From Solea solea (Eukaryota > Chordata > Actinopteri > Pleuronectiformes > Soleidae), in contig NC_081137.1 of assembly GCF_958295425.1 (NCBI RefSeq), positions 12,191,254-12,255,253 on the forward strand: DNA of 64,000 nucleotides. The letters run 5' to 3'. Under the pieces are notes generated by a model. That model saw nothing but the letters and a program-made list of their open reading frames with translations. It was not told the origin of the DNA and did no database searches. The stretch's first letter is position 1. Each line of letters begins with the position of its first letter. The translations under genes and the position numbers were made by a program. This document shows positions 50,931 to 62,284 of this stretch, one piece after another.

Positions 50931-53399
50931 TATTAGTTCAGCCTAAACACACATTATGTAATTTCTGTTCTCAACAAGAACAAAAGACCTAGTTTAATGA
51001 CATTGGAGAATATTAAAAGAAGAATTGGAAAATGCCTTATTATGATGATGATTATTATGATTATTATTATTATTTTATAAGACACAAGGGGACACAAATC
51101 TTACATGAATTGGTTTTAATGAAAGGCAAACCTTCACAAATTAAAGTGCTGACAAAATAAAACATGTAAACACATAATTCATCAGTCACAATGGGTCAAA
51201 GGTCACCAATGGTTAAACTCTCTCACTCACTCAGGCACCGTAATCAGCGCCAATTCACCTGTCCTCATCGTTCACTGCCAAAGTGTCAGATTCAGGACAT
51301 TTTTACTCAGTAACGGATGTGTGAAGACCTACTCAATGACAGTAACGCGAGTACACTTTTCATTTTTAAATAGAGAATAAATAGAATAGAATGCCTTCAT
51401 TGCCATCAACAACACTGTGTGGTGTATAGTCATGGTATTCAAAGAGAGCTTCACCTTACAATACGACCGTACATACAATATATTGCCCTCTCTTTGAAAT
51501 ATGGTGGTGCCTATTTTAATGCAAAAAAAGTTACATATTATATCTTAAAGCCAAAAATGACATCTAAAAATGAAAATCACAAGCTCCCCTCTACGTGAGC
51601 AACAAAGTTTTCTCTTGGTATGAGAACAGGTGAAAAGTTTCCCACTGCTCTTCACTTTCCCCTGACAAGAATTTAGCGTTGATGATTCTTGAGGATTTCT
51701 GTGCCAACCGTTGGTGACAGGAGGTTTCCAGGTGACTGCTCCAATAACAACTCTGTGCTCACCTGTCCCTCTCTCTGGTGACATTTATGTCAAGTACTCA
51801 AAGAAAAGAAGAAATACACACCGGGCCTATAGTTAAATAATGCAGGTGATGTGACCTCGTGTGCTGCTAGATTTACAGGAGGCAGGGAGACGAGTATAGC
51901 GGCACATAAAACTAGCACAGCAGCGACGCAATCGGTGTTTTATGTCAAGGATGAAACCCAAAATATTTTCAACGACGATGAGTACGGGCTTTAAGATTAC
52001 GTCGGTAAATTTGCAGGTAGTTCCCGTCTCCCCATTTCTATCATAAACAAGATGTTCTCAGTGGAAAAAAAGAGAATTTCTAAATAAGCACATACAGGAA
52101 TGCACAGGATGTGATTTGTGCAGATTATTGAACTGCATCATTTATTAAAGATCATTGTTTACAGATGGTGCATCTAAACATGAAAGCTTAAAATGACAGT
52201 ATATGGTATTTCTGGGGTTATATTAGCAGATATTGAATTTACTATTCATATACATGATACCGATGTTGTATAATCACAAAATGATAATTGTTTTGGACAG
52301 AGATGTCTTCCTGTTCAAAGGGTTTCTCTTCTCTTTAAAATATTATTGTAAAGGTTTCTGGTTTACTAGGTACAGTACCTTAAAATAATGTGACTTGTGA
52401 TTTGGCACTATACAAATAAAATTGACAGACGTGCAAGGTGTTGTGAGAGAACCCTGGGAGAAGCTGGATTCAGGATGTTTGTAAGGATGGAGAATGATAT
52501 TTATTGTGTTGCTGAAAAAAAAGCACCGACGCCTGAATCTACGTCATCGAAGAAAACGAAGCACGATGCCAAAAACAAAAAAGGACAGAGGTTTACAAAC
52601 TTCACATTTCACATACTTATCTGAATGCTATTTGTAGTTTTATATGTGTAACTAGAACACAGAGCAGTGTTTGTGTTTGTATTCCGTGCGTATAGTTACT
52701 AATGCACTAATGCCACTTCAACTCAGCAGGTAACACATTAGCTGCTCAAGTGTTAGAGGACTGGGAGGGTTTGTGCTCCCTCTGTGTTCAGGTGAGTGAG
52801 AACATCCTCCTCTGAACATGAAACACAATGTGTTCAACTGTGGCTACAGCAGTAGTGTATTACGAGAAGAAGTTGATTGTTCACAGGGTTTGATCTGAAA
52901 AGTTTTTTTGTGTTTCCTAATGTGTCGCACACACTACACCTTACAGAGATGAGTGTTTAAAGGTCATCAGAGAGAGGCCTCCGACGTTCAGAGCTTAGAC
53001 ATGAATCATCATCCCTGCGCTGATGCATCATCAGAGCATCAGAAACTAGACCTGGTTTTCTCTATGTACATGAAACACAGAAAAGAGAGAAATAAAGTGT
53101 TTGTTTGAATGATGATGACAATGGACGGCATGTTCCGGTTTGTAGGTCATTCACTATTACATTCACTATCTCAAGCTTAACCTCACTGTTACTTTGATTA
53201 CAGCTAGCCTGCCATTAGTGATATGGAAAAGTTCTGTTTCAGTATTCACTGCATGTCATAAAGGTTTGCAGTATCTTTTCAGGTTGCCTTTTGCGACTGG
53301 CTCTTTGCACCAAAGTCCTTGGAGAAAAACTTTTTTATATTTGTATGATCTGCTGATCTGCTGCTGCCTTGTTGGGTACAATTGAGTCGCTTTGGTAAC
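50931..53399. other. Gene-free stretch
   Basis: AATAGAATAGAATGCCTTC near 51378 and GGCACTATACAAATAAAATT near 52402 are pieces of common fish repeats. The frame at 52397-52624 has no recognisable domain. No gene is supported. Confidence 0.45.
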
Positions 53400-53560
53400 T
53401 CTGAATAAAAGCCTTCAAATACCAAAGTCACAGAAAAACACCTGTGAGCTTACTGATGGAGGGAGTAGTGGATTCATGACTAAGGTGATTGATTTTCTCT
53501 GTGGAATTTGGTGAGGAGTGAGAGGTTTACTTCAATTTCCACTCAAAAGATAGTACTGTA
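53400..53560 (+). repeat. Dispersed repeat of the ATGGACTTTGGTG family, copy 1
   Basis: CAAATACCAAAGTCACAGAA, GATGGAGGGAGTAGTGGATT and TTTGGTGAGGAGTGAGAGG. It aligns in order with 58985-59180 in intron 1 of the protocadherin. The two ends (CCAAAGTC and GACTTTGG) are inverted, suggesting a fold-back MITE. Confidence 0.55.
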
Positions 53561-55779
53561 TATCGGGGAGAAAAAGCAGCAAACAGACATCTGTTTATAT
53601 CTAAGACTTTTGTAGGTGTAGATCATAGTAGAACTTTGTGTGAAGTGACAAAAATATCTTTTTTTTTCCCCTTTTGTCTCCAACATGAGTCACATTCAGC
53701 TTCTTCAGCATTGACTCTTTAGAGAAGCTGAACTATTACTTTAATGCAACAAAAAAATGTAGAAAATGTATTTGTTTTGTTCAGAATGTGGCAGCACACG
53801 TAAGACAACAGTTGTGTTTTCCTGTGTGACAGAAGCAGTTAATGACTCTTTGGCTCTTTGACATGTGGTGCGGAACATCTAAATGCACTCAGCCCATGAC
53901 AGTCATTTTTACCATCTGGAAAGGAATGTGACTGTGTCCAACCAAAACAGCTTAAGTGTTAAAAGCTGCAGGATATAGGCTAACCTAATCCTGCAGTTTT
54001 AAAGTGGGAAGTAGTTAAAGACAAAAGGGATTGACGTTCTACTCTTGCTCTTCGGCGAGACTCGTGGAGTGAGGAAGAATGACGGATATGATATAATCTC
54101 TTTTCTATTTTTGATCCCTAAATGTGGTGGAACTAAGAAAAAAAAACATATTTCAGCACTAATAGTAATAATAATAATAATAATAATCTTGAAAGTTTAT
54201 GATAGTTATTTGAATTAAATTAGTGTTTTTATTTTACTTACAAAATGTGGTGCAAAGGCTTGGCTTGCCTGCTTGTGGGGGGGGGGGGGGCACAGTAATG
54301 TGTGTGTGAGTTTATCACAGCTACTCAGCTTGTGCAGTGTGTAAGTGATGCCATGCACTTAGGCCGTGAAAAGCAGGTCAGTATGACCAGTGAGAGAAAA
54401 CCACATGTGTATCGCATGAATAGCCTTGGGATTATTCCTCACAAAATGTCTTAATTCTTCTGTTCCACTAATGATCCAGGGATAATGCCTCCCTAATCTC
54501 CATCCCATTAATTAAAAAGAGCATGAGCCCGTGGAAAACCTCACCATCTGCTGCAGTTTCATTCCCACAGACAGATTGTGTTTTCAGTGTTTCAACCAGA
54601 GCAAACGGGTAAAGAGCATGTGAGGAGGATGGTAAACAAATATATCCACTGAAATACAATGAAATAGCATATATAACCATTTTGTACACTCAAATTATAC
54701 CCAAAATGATGTACCTACTAGATGGACCAAAGCAGTCATACTTCATTTGCATATAATTTCAATAATCAAAGTACAAAGTGAAAATAAATAGATATTGAAT
54801 GTGAATTAAGGTGATTGTAAATATGAGGAAACATTTAACACCTTAATGTGTTCTCCTTTGATCAATTTGTTTGAAAAAAATATTTTCTTTTGGACAGTAT
54901 ATTTTGCATTTGTCTCTTTTAAAGAGAGTATCTTTTGGAAATAGAGAATAAACAACATTCTGACCATGAGCACCTCCAGCAACTCGCTTGTGTGACCCTA
55001 AGGTGCAGGAAAGAATATTACAGGCTATTCCTTCCTGACGTGACTAAACATCATCAAACTCTAAAGATTCAATCAGATCAGCACAGCACAAAATCTGCAT
55101 CAAAACAATCAAAATGGTCTTCATTATAAAGCACTATATCCACATTAAGTATTACACTATGATGTTTGAAGCTTTATTTTCCCGTTTACAATAAAAATCT
55201 GCATCACCACATCTATGGGAAACGTGTTTCACAGCTAACAAATGCATTTCCATTTCTTAGCCTCAAAAGAGAAAATCATATTATTATTTGTCTTTCAATA
55301 AGATTGTGTGTGAAATTTCTACTTTCTCTCCATGAGAATAAATGAACAGATTAATTGCCTTTCTTAAAACAAATCCCACTTTGACTTTTCCAACATGCAG
55401 CATCTTTAAACCTGCAAATGTTTATTTATGAATGTATTCATTTATTTATTCAAGAAAAAGGGACATTGCTTATCAATAAACATTAGAACGTGAATATGCC
55501 AGGTTATAACCTGAGGCAGGTTCATGTTACAAGAAACTACAATAAAATACAATCATAACACAACAGTTCAATAAAGAGGAAATCCTAATCCATTTTGAAT
55601 TACTAGTGCGTGAGGAAGTAATTCTGCATGAGTTACTGCGGGTCATTGGTTTAAGGAGATGAAACACTGGTGTAGAAATAAACTGAATCAGTGATGTTTG
55701 ACCTGCTGTTATGTGACATGAATCTGATCGGGTTTGTAGAAAGGTAATCTGAGCAGATGTTGTTAGGGCCAATAACACA
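53561..55779. other. Protocadherin 5' flank, gene-free
   Basis: Holds (AAT)n at 54164-54187 and 14 G at 54277-54290. 54430-54690 is non-repetitive (TCCCATTAATTAAAAAGAGC, CCACTAATGATCC) and could be regulatory. No exon is supported. Confidence 0.5.
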
Positions 55780-55966
55780 TACGCGCGCGCACACACGCAC
55801 ACACACACACACACACTAATCACAGATCCAGGGCTCATAGCCAGAGCGCATCTCTCCCTCTCTCCTCTCTTTTCTCTCAGATAGTCTCTGTTCCAGTGAA
55901 GTTGTTTTTTTTCCAGGCTCCATTTTGCGCAGTTCTGCTTTAACCATTAGACCCTTCAGCCTACAA
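55780..55966 (+). promoter_or_regulatory. Upstream leader / probable promoter of the protocadherin
   Basis: The region begins with an alternating CG/CA tract (55784-55816) and continues with long pyrimidine runs. Two acceptor-like sequences occur: CTCTTTTCTCTCAG ending at 55880 and TTTTTTTTCCAG ending at 55916. They would fit a non-coding upstream exon, or they may be plain pyrimidine-rich initiator sequence. No TATA box is obvious, and I do not recognise the conserved CGCT-type box of clustered protocadherin promoters. Confidence 0.4.
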
Positions 55967-58501
55967 ATGTACACGCGTGGAGCAGGTAAAAGACAGTGTG
56001 GAAACTGTCGCGTGGTGTACTGGTTTGTGTTGTTTTCTTGCTTCTTGGATGCGGCGCGTGCACAGATTCGCTACTCAATCCCAGAGGAGCTGGAACATGG
56101 AGCTTTTGTTGGCAACATCGCGGAGGACTTGGGCTTGGATTTGGACAAACTCTCTGCGCGCAGATTCCGGATAGTCTCCGGTACCAGTAAGCAATACGTG
56201 GAGGTGAATTTAGAAAATGGAGTGTTGTTTGTCAATGAAATCATCGACAGAGAAGAACTGTGTGAGCAGAGTTTGTCCTGTTCTTTTCACTTACAAGTGG
56301 TGATAGAAAATCCACTGGAGCTTTACAGAGTGGAGGTGGACATTCTGGATGTTAATGACAACTGTCCAAATTTCCCGTGGACAGAATTTAATCTGGACAT
56401 ATCGGAATCCGCTGCGCCTGGATCTCGATTCCCACTCGAGAGCGCACAGGACTTGGATGTCGGGTCCAACTCGTTGCGCACCTATTTACTGAGTGTAAAT
56501 GAGCATTTCATTTTGGACATTCAGACGCGCAGTGATGGGAGCAAATTTGCGGAACTGGTCCTCCAAAGCCCGCTGGACAGAGAGCAGCAGAGCACACATC
56601 AGATGATTCTGACAGCGGTGGATGGAGGCGCGTCGGAGAGATCCGGCACTGCGCAAATCGATATTACCGTCTTGGACGCAAACGATAACGCACCCGTGTT
56701 TGATCAGTCCTTTTACAGAGTGAGACTGGCTGAAAACGCACCCAAGGGCACAGTTGTCATCAAACTCAACGCGACCGATTTAGACGAGGGTCCCAATGCT
56801 GATATTACTTACTCTTTCAGTGGCCACGCGCCCATCAAAGTGCGCCAGCTCTTCAGCGTGGACTCACGCACGGGAGAAATCAAAGTCAAAGGGGTGATTG
56901 ATTATGAAAAGGCCAGGATGCATGAGATTTATGTGCAGGCTAAAGATAAAGGGCCATCCGCTGTTGCAGTGCACTGCAAAGTGCTCGTGAACGTCTTGGA
57001 TCAAAATGACAACCTCCCTGAGGTGATCTTGACCTCAGTGTCCACACCTGTGCAGGAGGACGCGCCCCCGGGAACCGTGATAGCCGTGATCAGCGTGATG
57101 GACAAGGACTCCGGTGAAAACGGCAATGTGGACTGTGAGATCCCGCACCAGATTCCATTCCAGCTCCACTCCTCCTTTAAAAACTACTACACTCTTGTGA
57201 CTTGTGATTTTCTGGACAGAGAGACAGTGGCAGAGTATAACATCACAGTCACCGCCCGCGATATGGGCTCTCCACCTCTCTTCACCAGGAAAACCATTCT
57301 AGTCCAGGTGTCTGATGTGAACGATAACGCGCCTCACTTCAAACAGCCTTCATACACTGTGTATTTGGCTGAGAATAACGCGCCAGGCGCATCCATTTGC
57401 TCCGTGACGGCGCTGGATCCAGATATTGGCCAAAACGCATACATCTCATATTCAATACTGGAATATGGGGATATTCTGGGGATGCCAGTGTCCACATATG
57501 TGTCCGTGAACTCGGACAGCGGGAACATTTACGCGCTGCGATCCTTTGACCATGAGCAAATCAAACACGTTCAAATCACAGTTCTGGCGCAAGACGCAGG
57601 GTTTCCTCCACTGAGCAGCAACATGTCTGTGAATATCTGTGTTTTGGACCAAAACGACAACGCACCCGTGATAGTGGCAAACACTCAGCAAAAGGACACG
57701 GGAGTAGCGCCAGTGCCCAGGTCTGCTGACCCCGGGTACCTTGTCACCAAAATCAGAGCAGTGGACGCAGACGCGGGTCAAAACGCGCACATTTTCTACC
57801 AAATGCTCCAAGCGACAGAGCCGAGCTTGTTCAGCATCGCTTTGTATACAGGCGAAGTCAGGACGATGCGGCCGCTGACGGACAAAGACGCCGCGAGGCA
57901 CGGACTAGTCATTCTGGTGAAGGACAATGGTCAGCCAGCGCTGTCTACCACGGTTTCCATCACTCTGTCAGTAGTTGACAGCCTGCCAGATTCAACGCCA
58001 GATTTGGATGAGCTGTCACTGAGCCCCGCACATCACAGCTCCAACTTCAGCCTCTACTTAATCGTGTCTCTGAGCGCAATCTCCTTCACATTTCTGGTGG
58101 CTATCATTGTCCTGGTGTCAGTGCGGAGGGTGAAGGACAGAGCGTCCAACAGGGAGTCCAGCGTGCCCTCCCTCTGCTGCTGCTGCTGCTGCTGCTCTGC
58201 CTCCCAAACCTCCTCCTCCACTACAGAGGTTTTCAAAAAGACGAACCTAAATGCGCGGATGTCCACAGGCGCGTCTGGCTGCGCGGAGACGAACAGCAAC
58301 GGCGCGCTGCCGCAGGTTTATTGCTATAAAATGTGTCTCACGCCGGAATCGTCCAAGAGTGACTTCATGTTCCTGAAGCCGTGCAGTCCGGTCATGTCAG
58401 TGCGGCAGAATATCGCCAAGAGCACAGACTATCTGACCTCTGGTTGGAGCGCAGTGGACCGCAATGAGCTGAGCAACAACAGAGCAGCAACACCAAGCCA
58501 G
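55967..58501 (+). CDS. Protocadherin exon 1: whole ectodomain, membrane segment, proximal tail
   Basis: This exon has 845 codons and no intron, as in the variable exons of clustered protocadherins and exon 1 of delta2 protocadherins. It ends in a CAG codon followed by GTAACT, a good donor, at phase 0. Without splicing the frame runs only 11 more codons before a stop. Potential N-glycosylation sites are N268 (NAT), N425 (NIT), N552 (NMS) and N693 (NFS). Seven consecutive TGC codons (residues 737-743) lie about 20 residues inside the membrane. The C-terminal part (residues about 786-845) carries the YCYKMCLTPESSKSDF block and a stretch rich in Ser, Asn and Arg before the donor. Confidence 0.93.
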
Positions 58502-60930
58502 GTAACTAACCCTGACCACATACTGTACAGTATATAATCAATGATCTTTAAACTCATGACTTTTATTACACACTTAAAGCTCCAGTGTGTAACCTTTGTC
58601 ACCAAAACACCGTTAGTACTATTAAAACCAAGTTTGAAGAAAAGTAAAATGTTATCATAATTGAACGTATGAGGGTTAATATTAGTCATTCCACAGCATA
58701 GTTTTCTTTAGGGTAAAGTGGGGAAAAGGCTTATGATTAAGTATTTTCTATTATCCCATGTAATACCCTACATTTCCTTGCAGTGTGGGCAGATAATGGC
58801 AGTGTGTCATGTTGTATGACACTAACATAAAAAGGTGTGTCTGCGTGATGAAATACATATTTTGTCACTGCCTTACTCTCCCATTCAAATGTCCATTAAT
58901 TAAACCAACGTTTTAAGCTACCTGGGAAACAGGAGCTGCTGGTTTAAAACTGCCTTGTCTTTTAGGTTTGTGTAGTTCGTGGAAAGATGAACAAAGGATT
59001 TCAAATACCAAAGTCACTGAATAATGCATTTGAAATCACTAATGGAGGCAGAATTGGATCATCAACTCTTGTGTGCCGAGATGTTAAATTGTTGATTTCC
59101 TTCATGGACTTTGGTGTGGGAGAGTTAATATGTCACAGACATCAGTTTCACTCAGAACGCTAACAAAAAACAAGCTTATGAGACATCATAGACTTATATA
59201 AGTTAATACAGTGTGTGAAAATTAACAAGTGTTGCAGCTGAACATCCCTGTCTAGTCTACATGCCGAGTAAAGCAGCTTTGAGTGCTACATAAATACAAA
59301 AACTTTTTTATATAATTATTTTGTCTTCAATTTCTGCCAAATAAAATGACTTATATCTAAATTTTACACACTAAAATACATTTTTCCTTGCGTCCCAGTT
59401 GGCAAGGATGTAGACACAAGGGGCCAGGAGTGCACACAGCTTAGTGTTAACTCAAACACCCTCACTTCAAAATGACATAAACTATCCCTTTAAAGGGAAT
59501 ATAGTGTTGTGTTTTTATTTAAAGCAGGTTTGAGGATAAATGAAAAAGGCTTTATGATATGACATTATGATTAGATTATAGCAGATCATGTCAGGTTGTG
59601 TGACACACTGTGATTAAGAAGCACATTTTTAATTAGTAAGTTCAAGCATCATTACTTTGATCATAACTCTGCCGCAGCTGTATTTGTATTTTTTTTTTTT
59701 TTTTTTTAATTGACAAACTGTTGTCATTGGTGTTAAAGAAAAAACCCATGTCATTTAAAATAGACTTTCTTTTTTCCTTGTCTGCATTTTTAATGCCTTT
59801 AGTTATACGTCCATACATGAAAAGCTCTTCTTCTTGTACTGATATCTTTTTTTTTTTCTTGTTTCCTCTGTTGCAGCTTAAGTATTCAAACAAGGACTGG
59901 ACATGGACCAAGAACCAATACAACTCAGCATACAAGAGGTGAATACACATTTTAAGCCAATTAAAACAAACTGTATGTTAGGGATGTCCCAATATCACTT
60001 TTTTTGAGTTCGATACCAATACCGATATCAAAAAACTCTACTGATATCGATATTATTCCAACACGGTAAATTTTCAACATTTAGGAACGTATGAAGCATT
60101 TGTGCTGAGTCATTTCAAAGACATAATTCTATACCGATACTGACCGATACCGATTCCCATCCCCCTATATATGCACAAACATCCATGGAAGACACCCATT
60201 GCTTCCTTATCTGTTTACAGGAATAGTTCAGCAAATATGGAGGGCGCTGTTTCTCATCAACAAATATACCATGCTGATGGTTTTTCCTGCCCAGTGGCAC
60301 CACAGTACTTGACCTGGGGGAACCACATGAAAGGTAGGCAGTGGTCATCATGGCTCATTGTTGGTTAGAGATGCTGTGATAGTGTGTGTGAGGAGCAGGA
60401 GGAGGAGGAGGGGTGCTCTGTGTGCCTGTGTTAAAAGATTTAGTCTGGAATATAAAATGGCAAACAAAGATAGGATTTGTTTTAAATGCATCAACATGAG
60501 GATTACTCAAACTCCTGCAAGACAAAATGGAGAAGATGCCCCCCCCCCCCCCCACACACACACACACACACACACACATTCAGATCAGTGATACTGTATG
60601 CAAATATGAGGTTTTAGCATAAATAATCATCTGATAAAAAAAAAAAACCTGTAATTTATGCACATATTTACAGACTGCAAGATTTCTCTTGAGGAGGAAA
60701 CAGCCTCTAACTGCTCGTGGACTCCTAAGTTGACGCAGCCTCATTGTGACGCACCCGACTACCAGCACAATGTCTACATTCCCGGCACCACGTCTGGCTC
60801 CAGCACACTGAAGCTGACACCCACTGGAGAACTGGATGTGTATAATACCTTCTCTACCTTTGGGAAGAAAAAGAAAGTCATCTCAAACTATCAGCTGCCT
60901 TTTGATAAAGCCGATGGTCTCTTTAAATGA
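55967..60930 (+). CDS. Protocadherin (clustered/delta2 type), complete four-exon gene
   Basis: A calcium-dependent homophilic adhesion receptor of the protocadherin family, expected at the neuronal plasma membrane. Coding exons are 55967-58501, 59877-59938, 60221-60333 and 60674-60930. All introns are GT-AG and the joined frame is 2967 bases (988 residues). Approximate order: signal peptide 1-32 (cleavage after DAARA), EC1 33-137, EC2 138-245, EC3 246-352, EC4 353-457, EC5 458-567, EC6 568-690, transmembrane 695-718, tail 719-988. EC1-EC5 end with calcium-binding DxNDN motifs (LDVNDN, LDANDN, LDQNDN, SDVNDN, LDQNDN). The tail has CLTPESSKSDFMFLKPCSP, as in PCDH10-like proteins, and FSTFGK, which fits the WAVE-complex-binding WIRS consensus. 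ATG 55967 was chosen because it sits directly before the signal peptide; the reading frame is open further 5' but without an ATG. The first AATAAA after the stop is at 61121. It could be the last variable exon plus constant exons of a cluster, or a solitary PCDH10-like gene. Confidence 0.93.
58502..59876 (+). other. Protocadherin intron 1 with two dispersed repeat fragments
   Basis: A GT-AG intron of 1375 bases. At about 58572-58640 it holds a short repeat starting TTAAAGCTCCAGTGTGTAAC, a motif common in teleost DNA. At 58985-59180 it holds one copy of the repeat family built around ATGGACTTTGGTGTGG, also present at 53.4, 61.4 and 62.3 kb. A run of about 19 T lies at 59689-59708. The rest shows no recognisable feature. 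Confidence 0.75.
58985..59180 (+). repeat. Dispersed repeat of the ATGGACTTTGGTG family, copy 2 (intronic)
   Basis: CAAATACCAAAGTCACTGAA, AATGGAGGCAGAATTGGATC and TTCATGGACTTTGGTGTGGG, then CACAGACATCAGTTTCACTC. This is the most complete copy; partial copies lie at 61415-61500 and 62285-62390. Confidence 0.6.
59877..59938 (+). CDS. Protocadherin exon 2 (first small cytoplasmic exon)
   Basis: A 62-base exon with a pyrimidine-rich acceptor (TTGCAG) and an AG|GTGAAT donor. It encodes LKYSNKDWTWTKNQYNSAYK plus two bases of the next codon. The Asp-Trp near its start recalls NPDWRYS and NTDWRFS at the start of the alpha and gamma constant regions of clustered protocadherins, where the first constant exon is also about 60 bases. 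Phase 0 at the start and two leftover bases at the end join in frame to the flanking exons. Confidence 0.85.
59978..60170. mobile_element. Short non-autonomous DNA-transposon-like repeat inside intron 2
   Basis: It begins GGGATGTCCCAATATCAC and is full of GATACCGATA-type blocks. This resembles a widespread vertebrate/teleost MITE starting AGGGATGTCCCGAT. It fills most of the 282-base intron 2 and ends just before the exon 3 acceptor. The assignment is from recognition only. Confidence 0.5.
60221..60333 (+). CDS. Protocadherin exon 3 (second small cytoplasmic exon)
   Basis: A 113-base exon between TTTACAG and AAAG|GTAGGC. Joined to exon 2 it reads R-NSSANMEGAVSHQQ and continues to WGNHMK plus one base. 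It is rich in Ser, His, Gln and aromatic residues, with no recognised domain. The frame is maintained on both sides, and the codons are free of stops only in this frame, which supports the exon call. Confidence 0.85.
60334..60673 (+). repeat. Protocadherin intron 3 with poly-C/(CA)n tract
   Basis: A GT-AG intron of 340 bases. A run of 15 C (60539-60553) runs straight into (CA)n up to about 60578. A GGAGGAGGAGGAG block lies at about 60393-60412. A run of A (60637-60648) precedes the exon 4 acceptor. Confidence 0.75.
60674..60930 (+). CDS. Protocadherin exon 4 (terminal coding exon)
   Basis: A 257-base terminal coding part after the acceptor TTTACAG, ending in TGA. It contains DYQHNVYIPG, close to DYRQNVYIPG of the gamma constant region and to DYRSNLHVPG of PCDH10. 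It also has NTFSTFGKKKK, matching the SFSTFGKEK of PCDH10 and the FITFGKK of the alpha constant region. The protein ends in KADGLFK. A basic KKKK patch follows the WIRS-like FSTFGK. Confidence 0.88.
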
Positions 60931-61120
60931 TGCACGTAATAACTCCAACTGTGTATCCTCTCTGTCAATGTGAAGGCTAACACACTGCAATGTTATTCTC
61001 CCATTCCCATGCATTGAATACCACTCGTAACAGATATACTATTTTTATAAAAAAGTGAAATATTATATTATTGTATAATGTTATAGCGTATTATATGATA
61101 ACATATTAAAGCTGGGTAGC

Positions 61121-61126
61121 AATAAA
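61121..61126 (+). terminator. Candidate polyadenylation signal of the protocadherin
   Basis: First canonical AATAAA after the stop codon, 190 bases downstream. A second AATAAA lies at about 62102. Which one is used cannot be decided from sequence. Confidence 0.45.
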
Positions 61127-61239
61127 GGCTAAATGGGATAGTTACAATTTTCTTCAGTGGTTGTATGAATAACTTACCCTGAATAAGTGCAGTGTTTGCT
61201 TTGCATGTCCCCATGTGTGCTGAGTTCTCCATCTGAAAA

Positions 61240-61350
61240 AGCACTTTGTCAAGCAATACTATCAGATTACTATGGGAGCACGAGTGTCTATACAGCAGCA
61301 GTGCATGGGTAGGCGGGGACAAGAAGTGTTATCCTGGCAAACTGCTGAAA
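61240..61350 (+). repeat. Unnamed short repeat, copy 4 (TATACAGCAGCAG family)
   Basis: CAATACTATCAGATTAC, GTGTCTATACAGCAGCAGTG and GGCGGGGACAAGAAGTG, matching the other three copies in order. It lies just 3' of the protocadherin's likely poly(A) site. Confidence 0.6.
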
Positions 61351-61414
61351 CCTTTGGGGCACTTTGAGTGTTATAATCAGTCATAATCCTAATAATGTTT
61401 GCAGCCCTTGTGTC

Positions 61415-61500
61415 ACTGCAAGCTAAAAATGAAAAATGACCTTAATGGACTTTGGTGTGGGAGAGCGAGTGATTCACAGACTTCAATTTACTTACAACCC
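61415..61500 (+). repeat. Partial copy of the ATGGACTTTGGTG family
   Basis: AATGGACTTTGGTGTGGGAG followed by GATTCACAGACTTCAATTT. Confidence 0.55.
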
Positions 61501-62284
61501 TCATACAATCGTACTTAATGAAACCTGACATATGTTTGGACTATGGAGCAATGTGGTCTAGTAGGAGGCAGTGAAGTGGAACAATGGTTCAGTATTTTAG
61601 TGTAAAGTCATTACACTGAGGTTTTCCATGTTTCGTTCCCCTCATTTTCCTTGTGTACAGACAGATCCTCCTGATACACTGCTGTGTGTCAAAGCTGAAT
61701 CAACTAACTAATGTTCTATGGCCTTCAAAGGAGAGGTTTATATCATGACACTTCAAAAATGAAGACTGTGGATCGTGCTTGGAGGATCAAACTGCGGTAC
61801 AAGTAAAAATATCAATACCACCTGTACATCTTCATTTGGTAGTGGTGTAAATAAAAACATAAAATCAGTCATTTGACTGCTGTAGTCAACTGAACTGATA
61901 TTGTTGATAATATCTCGAAGGACAAATACAAAACAGATAAAAACAGGTCAAATGATGCTCCTGTCATCATAGTACAATCAAGATGCAACTCTCAGTCATG
62001 TTTCAAAAACTGGCTATACAAATGTTCTATTTGTATTGATCATCATGTGTTCCTTATCTCCACAGTTATTAATCACTCTGTATACACTGTATAGTTATAG
62101 CAATAAATTTGTCTTCAACCATGTGTCGATTTTTAACAGAAATGTTCTTCCTGAAAAAATTAAACTATTTAAATCTATACCAGTGAAAGTCTATGTCTGC
62201 TGCTTTATCTCACTGTTAAACACTGGAAACTGGAGTTTGTTACCTGCTCACTATCCTGCACCAAAGTCCATAAAAAAAATCTTC
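61501..62284. other. Gene-free stretch
   Basis: Nothing recognised beyond an AATAAA at about 62102 that could serve the protocadherin. Confidence 0.5.

Noticed and set aside
52397..52624. 75-codon Lys-rich open frame that looked coding
   Set aside because: It begins in a common repeat fragment, shows no domain and has no good flanking splice sites.
57452..57901. 149-codon minus-strand open frame inside the protocadherin
   Set aside because: Antisense shadow of the conserved cadherin exon.
58502..58537. Eleven-codon extension VTNPDHILYSI of the protocadherin exon
   Set aside because: It follows a strong GTAACT donor, and three in-frame downstream exons exist; probably intron read-through, although an alternative short tail cannot be excluded.
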